From positions 1 to 37,460 of the forward strand of contig LKML01000011.1 in NCBI GenBank assembly GCA_001563795.1: a stretch of 37,460 nucleotides of DNA. Direction: 5' to 3'. Source of the stretch: Haloferacaceae archaeon B1-Br10_E2g22. Its GTDB lineage: Archaea; Halobacteriota; Halobacteria; Halobacteriales; Haloferacaceae. The notes beneath the pieces were generated by a model. That model did no database searches. It was not told where the DNA came from and saw only the letters and a program-made list of their open reading frames with translations. Shown piece by piece: positions 23,397-29,937 of this stretch; position 1 is the first letter of the stretch, and every line of letters begins with the position of its first letter. The position numbers and the translations under genes are program-made.

Positions 23397-24796
23397 GGCC
23401 CTTCTCCAGTCGCGATGTACGGCGGTTCGACAATCGGTGTCGTGACGATCCAGAGGCTAATCATCGTGTAGGCGACCATCACGAGTGTCACTCCATACTG
23501 GCTTTTGATCGCCTCGAGTCGGCCGGGAAACAGATCGTAGGCCGCCGCATGTGCAACCCAGACGGCGATTACGTGGCCGATCAACACAAGAGCCATCTCG
23601 ACGCCGGAGATCCAACCAGGTAGACTTCCCAAAATCGGCGGCTGTTGGGGAGGCGACAGTGGCATTGCCCCGACGACGACAACGGAGGGCAGCAATGCGA
23701 TAAAAAACCCGAGATTGTGAGAAAGGTGATATCCAACCGCAATCGCAAGCAGCGACGGTGCGAAGCGACGACCCAACGCATCGCGTGTGATGTAGGTCGA
23801 GCCGTACTGACGGGCCAGACCCATCGACCACCAGAAGGCACCCAAAAAGAGCGCGAATCCAGTGACGTAGGCGACAAAATACACACCGAGCGGTGCCAAT
23901 CCAAGCCCGACCGCACCGACTGCAAACGACTCCCAGAGCCACGTCGCGACAAAGCCATCAAAGGTAGTCACATACAGCAGACAGACAATGAAAGCGACTT
24001 CATCGCGCCCTGAGACGAGTTTCGGATCGGTCAGTGCCATTCCCGGCAGGCGAAAAGAGATTCCGTCGTCTGTTCGCTCGAGCGGCGCAAACCGACCGAA
24101 GTACGCCAACGCACGTGAGATCGGATCAACCGTCGAAAACCACTTGTTAGATCCAAATGCGACCGAGCCAGCGACACTGACGGCGGTGTAGGCGAGAATT
24201 GTCGACGCAAGCAGCCGTGGATCATCAGCCAGCGGCGTGACGACTTCAATCCAGATTAACAACATGAGTCCGGCCACACTCGGCCAGGCACCCAGCCGGT
24301 CGGGATACGCCAAGTTGGCACTTGGGAACAACTCAGCAATCGTCCGAAACGGGTTGAGCGTCGGCCATGTATTGCCAATCAGATACGTCGAGGCAACGTA
24401 CCCGCCCCACCAGCCAATCCAGACAAACACCACCGCGAAGTTGCGGTAACCCGTCGGCGGGCCCATGTAGCCAACGTAGACGGTTACAGCGAGTAATCCG
24501 AGTCCAGTTAGTCGGCCTATCAGTGCGATTATGCGGCCTGGCGACCGCAATCGGCCGCCCCACTCATGGAAGGATCGAATAAACACACGGTCGGTGACAA
24601 ACGAAGCCAACAGAAACGAAGCGCCGACTGCACCGCCTCCGGTCGCCAAAAACAGCCACGTTGGCACCTCGAGTGTGGTTGGCGTCGCATCCCGAAGTGC
24701 GGCGGCATGCGCGGCTGCAGTCCCACTTAGCAATCCCAGAGCTAGTATCGACGTCACGACAACACTGGCGAGTCGTCGACGCCGTCGACAAATCAT
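23393..24796 (-). CDS. Polytopic membrane protein next to oxidase subunit III, unknown function
   Basis: 467 residues with about eleven hydrophobic helices. The N-terminus MICRRRRRLASVVV runs into a hydrophobic segment ending GTAAAHA, a possible signal sequence. Conserved-looking polar sites are NTWPTLNPFRT, NKWFSTVDPISRALAYFGRFAP and GYHLSHNLGFF, whose histidines could bind heme or a metal. I recognise no named family. Divergence from heme-copper oxidase subunit III and coupling to a zinc-finger membrane protein suggest a role in oxidase assembly; this is inference. ATG 24796 is chosen over an 18-codon longer frame. Confidence 0.8.
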   Translation of the reverse strand: MICRRRRRLASVVVTSILALGLLSGTAAAHAAALRDATPTTLEVPTWLFLATGGGAVGASFLLASFVTDRVFIRSFHEWGGRLRSPGRIIALIGRLTGLGLLAVTVYVGYMGPPTGYRNFAVVFVWIGWWGGYVASTYLIGNTWPTLNPFRTIAELFPSANLAYPDRLGAWPSVAGLMLLIWIEVVTPLADDPRLLASTILAYTAVSVAGSVAFGSNKWFSTVDPISRALAYFGRFAPLERTDDGISFRLPGMALTDPKLVSGRDEVAFIVCLLYVTTFDGFVATWLWESFAVGAVGLGLAPLGVYFVAYVTGFALFLGAFWWSMGLARQYGSTYITRDALGRRFAPSLLAIAVGYHLSHNLGFFIALLPSVVVVGAMPLSPPQQPPILGSLPGWISGVEMALVLIGHVIAVWVAHAAAYDLFPGRLEAIKSQYGVTLVMVAYTMISLWIVTTPIVEPPYIATGEGP

Positions 24797-24849
24797 TGTC
24801 TGCAGTAGGAAGTACCGAAAGGAGTAGCTTGCGACTTGCCAGCCGGCCA

Positions 24850-24946
24850 CTCGAGTAACGTTGTGGAATCAAGCGGACGACCTCGTGCAACCGAGTGGGC
24901 AACCTCGAGCAACCACGGGGACAGTGTCGGCTGCTCGAGTAGTTGC
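24850..24946. repeat. Array of four CTCGAG-type elements in a divergent promoter
   Basis: Related elements start at 24850 (CTCGAGTAACG), 24882 (CTCGTGCAACC), 24904 (CTCGAGCAACC) and 24934 (CTCGAGTAGTTGC). Spacings are 32, 22 and 30 bases, close to three, two and three helical turns, so all four would face the same side of the DNA. The array lies between the membrane protein gene and the TATA-like box of coxC. Confidence 0.4.
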
Positions 24947-24980
24947 GTTGTTGATCGGCAGCTCTCGCGTGGGTTGGGAG

Positions 24981-24990
24981 GATTTTTAGT
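24981..24990 (+). promoter_or_regulatory. TATA-like box of the oxidase subunit III gene
   Basis: GATTTTTAGT is centred about 27 bases before ATG 25013. It supports this start over the much longer in-frame extension from 24836, which crosses the repeat array. Confidence 0.5.
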
Positions 24991-25012
24991 CACTGCCTCG
25001 CAACGGTGTGGT

Positions 25013-25864
25013 ATGAGCACCGAAACGGACGATGGACACGACGACCACCATCACCATCTACCGGCGGTCGAAGACTGGCCGCACGGCTTTGGTGAGGCCA
25101 GTTGGTGGCCGTTTGTGACCGCACTCGGTGGTGCGGGAATTTATCTCGGAGTTGCACTGTGGATTATCGCTGATCTTACCCACCCATTGGCCGGTCCAGC
25201 GGTGTTGGCCGGCAGCGTCGGGCTGTTTTTGATCGGTATCTACGGCTGGCTTTATCATGCGTTCATTGTCAAATTCTGGACTCGAGACACTTCTGAACAC
25301 GGTCATTCGTCGTTACGGTGGGGAATGATTGCCTTCTTAGGCTCCGAGTTGGCGACGTTCGGCGCGCTGTTCGGCTACTACTTTTATTTCCGTGCGGGCG
25401 CAGAGTGGGGACTGCCCGAGACGACTCCAGAACTAGTCAACTCGCTGATTCTCGCTAACACGGCGTTTCTGATCGCCTCGTCGTTCACACTCCATTGGGC
25501 CCATGTCGCTTTGCGCGGTGGCGACCGAACCAACTTCCTCCGCGGGATGGCACTGACACTCCTGCTTGGGATTGTGTTCCTTGGCGGGCAGGCACTCGAG
25601 TACTTCGAGTTTATCGGAAACTACGGCTTTACCTGGACGGAGGGTGTCTACGCATCGGCATTCTTCGGGCTAACTGGTCTTCACGGCCTGCACGTCATGC
25701 TCGGGATTGTGTTCCTCGGGATTGTTTTCATCCGTGGACTGTACGGCCAATACTCGCCTGAAAGACATCTCTCGGTCAGTACGGCCTCGATGTACTGGCA
25801 CTTCGTTGATATCGTCTGGGTGTTCCTCGTGGTCGTGCTGTACATCGGTGCTGGACAGGCCTAA
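25013..25864 (+). CDS. coxC: Heme-copper (cytochrome c-type) oxidase subunit III
   Basis: 283-residue integral membrane subunit of a terminal oxidase that reduces O2 to water. Seven hydrophobic helices follow a His/Asp-rich N-terminus (DDGHDDHHHHLP). Family signatures are AFLGSELATFGALFGYYFYF, TLHWAHVALRGGDR, GQALEYFEF, GLTGLHGLHVMLG and YWHFVDIVWVFLVVVLY, the last being the canonical WHFVDxVW motif. Subunits I and II are not in the window. It is divergent from a polytopic membrane protein gene, with a repeat array in the shared promoter region. Confidence 0.95.
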   Translation: MSTETDDGHDDHHHHLPAVEDWPHGFGEASWWPFVTALGGAGIYLGVALWIIADLTHPLAGPAVLAGSVGLFLIGIYGWLYHAFIVKFWTRDTSEHGHSSLRWGMIAFLGSELATFGALFGYYFYFRAGAEWGLPETTPELVNSLILANTAFLIASSFTLHWAHVALRGGDRTNFLRGMALTLLLGIVFLGGQALEYFEFIGNYGFTWTEGVYASAFFGLTGLHGLHVMLGIVFLGIVFIRGLYGQYSPERHLSVSTASMYWHFVDIVWVFLVVVLYIGAGQA

Positions 25865-26007
25865 GCTGTCAATTGCGTTTATACGTGGGTGGTGTTCGTT
25901 TCGCTTGTTTTGCCGACGAGCCAAGACTGTCGGCTTACGTATGCGTGTTTGGAGGCTACTGGTACCAACGCTAGAATTGTTGTCACTTGATAGGTATTGT
26001 TGCATTT

Positions 26008-26065
26008 TGCGAGGGAAGAACGCTCCGAGAGCGGTCTTCCGCATCACGGGGATAGTCCCCGACGA
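26008..26065 (-). other. Structured trailer of tRNA-Leu(CAA) ending in an acceptor-strand copy
   Basis: Downstream of the tRNA on the minus strand. Hairpin 1 is CGGGGA-CTA-TCCCCG with outer arms GCATC/GATGC that include the last three tRNA bases (26041-26068). Hairpin 2 is GGAAGA/TCTTCC enclosing CGCTC/GAGCG (26014-26040). Next comes CCCTCGCA at 26008-26015, an exact copy of the tRNA's own 3' strand plus discriminator (26066-26073). The tRNA-Leu(GAG) gene has the same arrangement with different stems. Confidence 0.55.
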
Positions 26066-26149
26066 TGCGAGGGGAGGGATTTGAACCCACGGACCTCTAC
26101 AGGAGCGGAGCTTGAATCCGCCGCCGTTTCCGGGCTTGGCTACCCTCGC
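26066..26149 (-). tRNA. tRNA-Leu(CAA)
   Basis: Class II tRNA, 84 bases. The acceptor stem is GCGAGGG/CCCTCGC with discriminator A. The D arm is GCC/GGC, and anticodon stem GCGGA/TCCGC closes loop TTCAAGC, so the anticodon is CAA (reads UUG). A long variable arm, TCCTGTAGAGGTCC, is present, followed by T loop TTCAAAT. The T stem GTGGG/CCCTC contains a U50-U64 mismatch. No intron and no encoded CCA are present. Confidence 0.94.
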
Positions 26150-26200
26150 ACGCAGTGCCAATCGTCCTCTAGAGTCCTCACTCACATTCTGTGACGACCA

Positions 26201-26209
26201 GTAATAAAG
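26201..26209 (-). promoter_or_regulatory. Promoter of tRNA-Leu(CAA)
   Basis: CTTTATTAC on the minus strand predicts a transcription start near 26178 and a 5' leader of about 28 bases, to be removed by RNase P. Confidence 0.45.
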
Positions 26210-26240
26210 ATTTCACAGTCGGTCGAAGCCGAACCGTCAC

Positions 26241-26247
26241 ACATTAA
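26241..26247 (+). promoter_or_regulatory. TATA-like box that supports a GTG start
   Basis: ACATTAA is centred 26-27 bases before the GTG at 26271. No in-frame ATG is closer, so the GTG start is likely. Confidence 0.4.
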
Positions 26248-26270
26248 CAGTCGTACGATGAGGGGTATCT

Positions 26271-26588
26271 GTGGCTGATCTCGTCGAAACAACCGATCCC
26301 GACGGTGTCGATTTTGGCTGGGTGATGCAGATGACGTTCGTTATCACCATCCTCGTCGGTGCGCCCATTGTAGCAGGGCTGTCGATTCTGGTCGAACTCC
26401 CAACGTGGGGTTCGCGAGTGAGCTTTGCGATCCGTGTCGGCGCACCGATCTGGTTTCTGACTGCTGTCGGGATGTTTCTGTACGCGAAATATACGCTGGA
26501 GGGTGACTCTGAGGCCGAACACGAAAACGAACACGAAAACGACCAGACATCCTCTTCGAGCGATGAGGCAACCGGCGACTCGAGCTAG
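26271..26588 (+). CDS. Small two-helix membrane protein (DUF5822-like)
   Basis: 105 residues from a GTG start. An acidic N-terminus (MADLVETTDPDGVDFGWVMQM) precedes two membrane helices (about 21-42 and 53-72) joined by ELPTWGSRVSF. An acidic C-terminal tail contains a short tandem repeat (EHENEHEN). From memory it resembles the haloarchaeal DUF5822 family; this was not verified. The function is unknown. It converges with the HAD phosphatase gene. Confidence 0.75.
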   Translation: MADLVETTDPDGVDFGWVMQMTFVITILVGAPIVAGLSILVELPTWGSRVSFAIRVGAPIWFLTAVGMFLYAKYTLEGDSEAEHENEHENDQTSSSSDEATGDSS

Positions 26589-26610
26589 CCGAACTGACGC
26601 GGGATACCGA

Positions 26611-27132
26611 TCAGACGAACCGAAACGCAATGCCGGCGCGGTCGGCCGTCGTTCGGTCTCGAGGCGAATCACCGATAAATAGCGCCTCGCTTGGTTCGAC
26701 GCCGAGTTCTGAGACGGCCGTCAACAACGGTTCAGGATTTGGTTTGTGTGTTTCGACCGTATCCCGCCCGACGACAACCTCGACTGAGTCAGCGAGTCCG
26801 TGTGTCTCGAGTGCGATTCGACAGGCGCGTTCGGCGTTGAGCGAACAGACACCGACTGGCACCGTCTGGTCAAGTAGTTCATCGGCTAACTCGAGGCGAC
26901 GAGACGTCCGTGCGCCTTCTCGCTCGTGTCGGCTGATGGTTTCTTCGACCGCTGGTTCGATTCCGTGGTCTGGGGCGTCCTCGAGCAGCCCCCACAGATC
27001 CGCGCCTGTGGCGTCGATACCCACAGAATCGTAGACATCGATAACATCAGTGGCGACTGCCGCCCAGTTGACGGCCAGATTGACGAGTGTCCCATCCAGG
27101 TCATAGACGACGCCTGCGTATGACTGATCCAT
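26611..27132 (-). CDS. HAD-superfamily hydrolase (phosphoglycolate phosphatase-like)
   Basis: 173 residues. Motif I DLDGT is at 11-15 with nucleophile D11 and acid D13, the motif II region is VGVCSLNAE, the motif III Lys is in THKPNPEPL, and motif IV is FIGDSPRDRTTA. The cap (about 20-85) is helical as in Gph/PSP-type HADs. It dephosphorylates a small metabolite, identity unknown. The open frame extends far upstream into a membrane-protein remnant. I chose ATG 27132 because the HAD fold starts there and no HAD has such an N-terminal extension. Confidence 0.87.
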   Translation of the reverse strand: MDQSYAGVVYDLDGTLVNLAVNWAAVATDVIDVYDSVGIDATGADLWGLLEDAPDHGIEPAVEETISRHEREGARTSRRLELADELLDQTVPVGVCSLNAERACRIALETHGLADSVEVVVGRDTVETHKPNPEPLLTAVSELGVEPSEALFIGDSPRDRTTADRAGIAFRFV

Positions 27133-27593
27133 ACGTGCTGTGTTGGCTGCTGGGGTCAAATCGCTGGCGACACTATGGAACCTCGAATCCGCGCCAATCA
27201 ACAACCGTAACCCAATACGTATCAACACTCCGAGGACGGCCCACCGACGGTGCCGTGTGCTCACGTGACTGCGCAGTCGGCTGCCAACTGTGATCCCGGC
27301 GACCGCCGGAACCGCCGCCAGCACCAAGAGACCGAAGACGGCTAGGCTGGGATACAGCCCCAACAGTCCGACCCGGAGTGGTGCTTCGGGAATCGCCTCG
27401 AGCAGTGCCATCCCAGCGACCGTTCCCACAAGCGCCGGCGAGATGACCGTCGCCAGTGCCATCGTACCGACAACCGCAAAGCCAATCCAGCCAGCCCGTT
27501 GAGCAAGCCGACACCGAACGTGACTGCCAGCAGAGCCACCACGATCTCGGCAGAAAAGACGACATACTGTAACCACACTCGAGACCACAACAT
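27133..27593 (-). pseudogene. Frameshifted membrane protein gene
   Basis: From ATG 27593 the frame reads MLWSRVWLQYVVFSAEI and continues VVALLAVTFGVGLLNGLAG, a clean membrane N-terminus. After about 35 codons it turns into non-hydrophobic sequence and stops near 27342. The -1 frame continues exactly there with WIGFAVVGTMALATVISPA, LVGTVAGMALLEAIPEAP and GLLVLAAVPAVAGITVG, so the gene is split at about 27487-27497. That site is a CTGGCTGG repeat; one more CTGG would restore a single frame. The second frame has no stop before the HAD gene, so the original stop may also be lost. It could be a pseudogene, a phase-variable gene or a sequencing error. Confidence 0.65.
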
Positions 27594-27641
27594 AAACAGC
27601 GCTCCCGTATGCGCCAGCGATTCGTTGCCGTTTTCGTGCGG

Positions 27642-28094
27642 TTATAGTCCAACACCGATGGTGACCAACACGACCGCGGTAAGCCACCACTGCCAACCAC
27701 TCGAGGGCTGAGATGGCATGGCGCGGTGACGCCGGCCTCGTGCAATCAACAACCCTTCACGGACGAACAGACCACCGATTCCGCTCAAGCCGAGGGCTGT
27801 AATGACAGTCTGTGGTTCGGCGACCCATCCGACAACCAGCGACCGGCCCACCACCCAGACGACGAGCCCACCACAGACTGCCATCGGTACTCCGAGTGCG
27901 ACATCGCGGTAGCGACCGACAACTACGCCAACTCCGACGAGTACAACCAGACAGCCAAAGACGAGTCGGTCAGCCAGTTGGCTGACAACCGGGCTGTAGG
28001 CCGGTCGCATCGTCAACGCTACCAACAGCCCACAGCCGACGCCCCACACACCGAGCAGATGTCCCGCCTCGCGGTCGTCATAGCTGAGATCCAC
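27642..28094 (-). CDS. Integral membrane protein, unknown function
   Basis: 150 residues from a GTG start. A short acidic N-terminus (MDLSYDDREAGHL) is followed by about five hydrophobic helices (roughly 13-30, 43-60, 66-86, 94-112, 133-150); the last ends at the C-terminus. No catalytic motif is visible. The GTG at 28094 is supported by TTTTAGG about 30 bases upstream. It is on the same strand as, and 48 bases from, the frameshifted membrane gene and may form an operon with it and the HAD phosphatase. Confidence 0.75.
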   Translation of the reverse strand: MDLSYDDREAGHLLGVWGVGCGLLVALTMRPAYSPVVSQLADRLVFGCLVVLVGVGVVVGRYRDVALGVPMAVCGGLVVWVVGRSLVVGWVAEPQTVITALGLSGIGGLFVREGLLIARGRRHRAMPSQPSSGWQWWLTAVVLVTIGVGL

Positions 28095-28117
28095 ACGTCC
28101 TGTGCGGCGACTGTGGG

Positions 28118-28126
28118 CCTAAAACC
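28118..28126 (-). promoter_or_regulatory. TATA-like box of the membrane protein gene at 28094
   Basis: GGTTTTAGG on the minus strand, with TTTTAGG starting about 30 bases before the GTG start. Confidence 0.4.
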
Positions 28127-28152
28127 CCGGAAATTCTGTGCTTGAGACCAAT

Positions 28153-29130
28153 CTACTCCCAGAACGGATACAGCGCGTCTCCACCGCCGTCGGTTGTTCG
28201 CTCGCCGTCGAGAACAAGTGCGCCCGAATCGCTTTCTTCGGGTGTGACAGCCTCGCCGATAACGGCGGCATCGATACCGGCTGTCTCGAGCTGTTTTGTG
28301 GCGGTCTCGAGGTGTTCGGGGGCCACCGTTGCGAGCAGTCCACCTGAGCCAAACGTCCGGAGTGGGTCGATTCCCATCGCCGCACAGACAGTCTCGGTCT
28401 CGGGCCGAACCAGCACCGACTCGCGGTCGACGACGAAATCAACGCCCGCGGCTGCGGCCATCTCGAGAACCCCAGTAACCACACCACCCTCCGTTGGATC
28501 ATGCATCGCGGTTGCAACTGACCGGAGAGCCCTCGAGTCAGCCAACACACTGATGTCGTCGAAAAACCTCCCAGCGCGCTCGATGCTCTGGGTATCAAGA
28601 CCTTCGTCTCGAAGTTTGTCGGCGAAATCTGTCGCAATAATCCCTGTCGCTTCGATGCCCGCACCTGTGGTCAAAAGCAGTTTGTCGCCCGCTTGTGCCC
28701 CGCCGCTCGAGATGTGGCTGTCGGTTCGGCCGAACGCAGTCAGGCTCAACAGTGGACGCGACAGCGCTGGAACGTACTCAGTGTGGCCGCCAACGATTGT
28801 TACTTCGAGTTCCTCGGCTGCCGCATCGAGTTGGCTCGTCAGTGTCTGGATCGTCTGGGGGTCGTCATCAGGCAGGAAAATGACGTTCGTCAGAAACTCG
28901 GGGTCGGCTCCCGCCGCGGCAATGTCGTTACAGGCCACATGTACCCCGAGGGTGCCGGCGGCTTCGGCAGCCAGCGAGATTGGATCGGAACTCACAACCA
29001 GTGTTTCCTCACCGAGATCGATTGCTGCAGCGTCCTCGCCATAAGCTGGCCCACTCAACAGCGCAGGGTTCGTTGCACCGGTCTGGCTGAGAACAGTCTC
29101 GAGCGTTTCGGCATCCAGCTTTCCGATCAT
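28153..29130 (-). CDS. AIR synthase-related (PurM/HypE-like) ATP-binding protein
   Basis: 325 residues with the two-domain PurM fold. The N-terminal half carries GPAYGEDAAAID and VHVACNDIAAAGADPEF (the ND-AAxGA motif of the family), then VGGHTEYVP. The C-terminal half has AMHDPTEGGVVTGVLEMA and FGSGGLLATVAP (glycine-rich nucleotide site). HypE, ThiL, SelD and PurM share this fold. HypE's C-terminal Cys is absent (the end is LYPFWE), and no hyp genes are near, so it is a stand-alone AIR-synthase-like enzyme of unknown reaction that probably uses ATP. Confidence 0.88.
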   Translation of the reverse strand: MIGKLDAETLETVLSQTGATNPALLSGPAYGEDAAAIDLGEETLVVSSDPISLAAEAAGTLGVHVACNDIAAAGADPEFLTNVIFLPDDDPQTIQTLTSQLDAAAEELEVTIVGGHTEYVPALSRPLLSLTAFGRTDSHISSGGAQAGDKLLLTTGAGIEATGIIATDFADKLRDEGLDTQSIERAGRFFDDISVLADSRALRSVATAMHDPTEGGVVTGVLEMAAAAGVDFVVDRESVLVRPETETVCAAMGIDPLRTFGSGGLLATVAPEHLETATKQLETAGIDAAVIGEAVTPEESDSGALVLDGERTTDGGGDALYPFWE

Positions 29131-29211
29131 CTATCTCGAACTCAGATGTCGTTGCTTTTGTACCTGCCGACACCCCAGCGTGTATGCAGTCTCCGACGTT
29201 GCGGCCCGCAG

Positions 29212-29754
29212 CTATTCGTCGACGAGTTCGACCTCGAGTTCGTCTTCGATGGCCCGAATCAGCGAACCACCAACACCTGCGCGAGCAGCCCGTCCCTGTT
29301 CGACTGCCACATAGTCGTCTTCGTCGGCACCCAGCGTTTTGGCAAGCTCTTCGATGGTAAAGCCGGCATCCTGTCGGGCTGTCTCGACACGTTCGGCATA
29401 GTTGGTGACCAGATACGGCAGCCGATCCCGCTCGTAGTTGGTGCCTTCTTTTTCCCAGTGGGTCGAATCGCCCTTGCTGGCGTCGTATATTTTGGCTTGC
29501 TTCTGGGCCGCACGCTTTTTTCGGTCAATCGGGCCATCGTCGCTTCCGCTCGAGTTGCCGCCGCTCGAGGACTGTGAGCCACCAGACCGTCTCGAATCGC
29601 GTTGGCTATCGTCGTGGGGCGAACAGTCTGGACACACCAGCAGTTTTGCGCCGGCGACATTGGCTTTGCTGAGTCTGTTAGAGGTTTTTCCACAGAGTTC
29701 GCAGGCGTCGCCATCGCCACCACCACCGCCGCTACCCGTTGAGTATTTGGCCAT
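29212..29754 (-). CDS. mbf1: Multiprotein bridging factor 1 homologue (zinc ribbon plus Cro-type HTH)
   Basis: 180 residues. The N-terminal zinc ribbon has C18 and C21 (CELCG) plus C41 and C44 (CPDC). A Ser/Gly-rich linker follows (about 50-75), then a basic KKRAAQKQAK patch, then a Cro/C1-type helix-turn-helix (about 110-172, NYAERVETARQDAGFTIEEL and VEQGRAARAG). Archaeal MBF1 binds ribosomes and the transcription machinery. The linker is longer and more Ser-rich than in methanogens. TTAAAC lies 27 bases before the ATG. Confidence 0.92.
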   Translation of the reverse strand: MAKYSTGSGGGGGDGDACELCGKTSNRLSKANVAGAKLLVCPDCSPHDDSQRDSRRSGGSQSSSGGNSSGSDDGPIDRKKRAAQKQAKIYDASKGDSTHWEKEGTNYERDRLPYLVTNYAERVETARQDAGFTIEELAKTLGADEDDYVAVEQGRAARAGVGGSLIRAIEDELEVELVDE

Positions 29755-29876
29755 GTCTGTATGTTAGACCGTGGGGTGTTTAATGTTGACCGCCCGTGGG
29801 AGCCATACCTCTCGATAGCTGCGAGTGATAAGCAGTCGATAGTGCGGCCGCTTTCGGTATGGCTTCGGTAGAATTG

Positions 29877-29937
29877 TGCGTGGGTGCTGTCGTAGAGACA
29901 ACACCGTGCATCGGGGTGACTTTCGTCACCGGTACGA
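29877..29937 (-). other. Structured trailer of tRNA-Leu(GAG) ending in an acceptor-strand copy
   Basis: Downstream of the tRNA on the minus strand. Hairpin 1 is GGTGAC-GAAA-GTCACC (29915-29930) with outer arms GCATCG/CGATGC (29908-29913 and 29935-29940) that include the last three tRNA bases. Hairpin 2 is a 9-pair stem GGTGTTGTC/GACAGCACC (29883-29905) with a 5-base loop. CCCACGCA at 29877-29884 exactly repeats the tRNA 3' strand plus discriminator (29938-29945). The stem sequences differ from the CAA locus; the layout is the same. Confidence 0.55.

Noticed and set aside
26008-26073. Direct repeat of the tRNA-Leu(CAA) 3' end read as attL/attR of an integrated element
   Set aside because: The copies are only 58 bases apart with no integrase or cargo between them. 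The same layout recurs at the GAG gene, so a structured trailer explains it better, though an ancient remnant cannot be excluded.
27173-27745. 190-codon third frame across the frameshifted membrane gene
   Set aside because: Trp/Ser/Gly-rich translation without hydrophobic periodicity; a shadow of the two frames that do encode membrane segments.
28142-29044. 300-codon open frame on the plus strand opposite the AIR-synthase-like gene
   Set aside because: It is Ser/Ala-rich, has no recognisable motif and lies entirely antisense to a well-supported PurM-fold gene. Codon bias in such genomes makes long mirror frames.
28693-29577. 294-codon open frame on the plus strand
   Set aside because: It spans the antisense of two real genes (AIR-synthase-like and MBF1), has no motif, no plausible promoter and un-halophilic composition.
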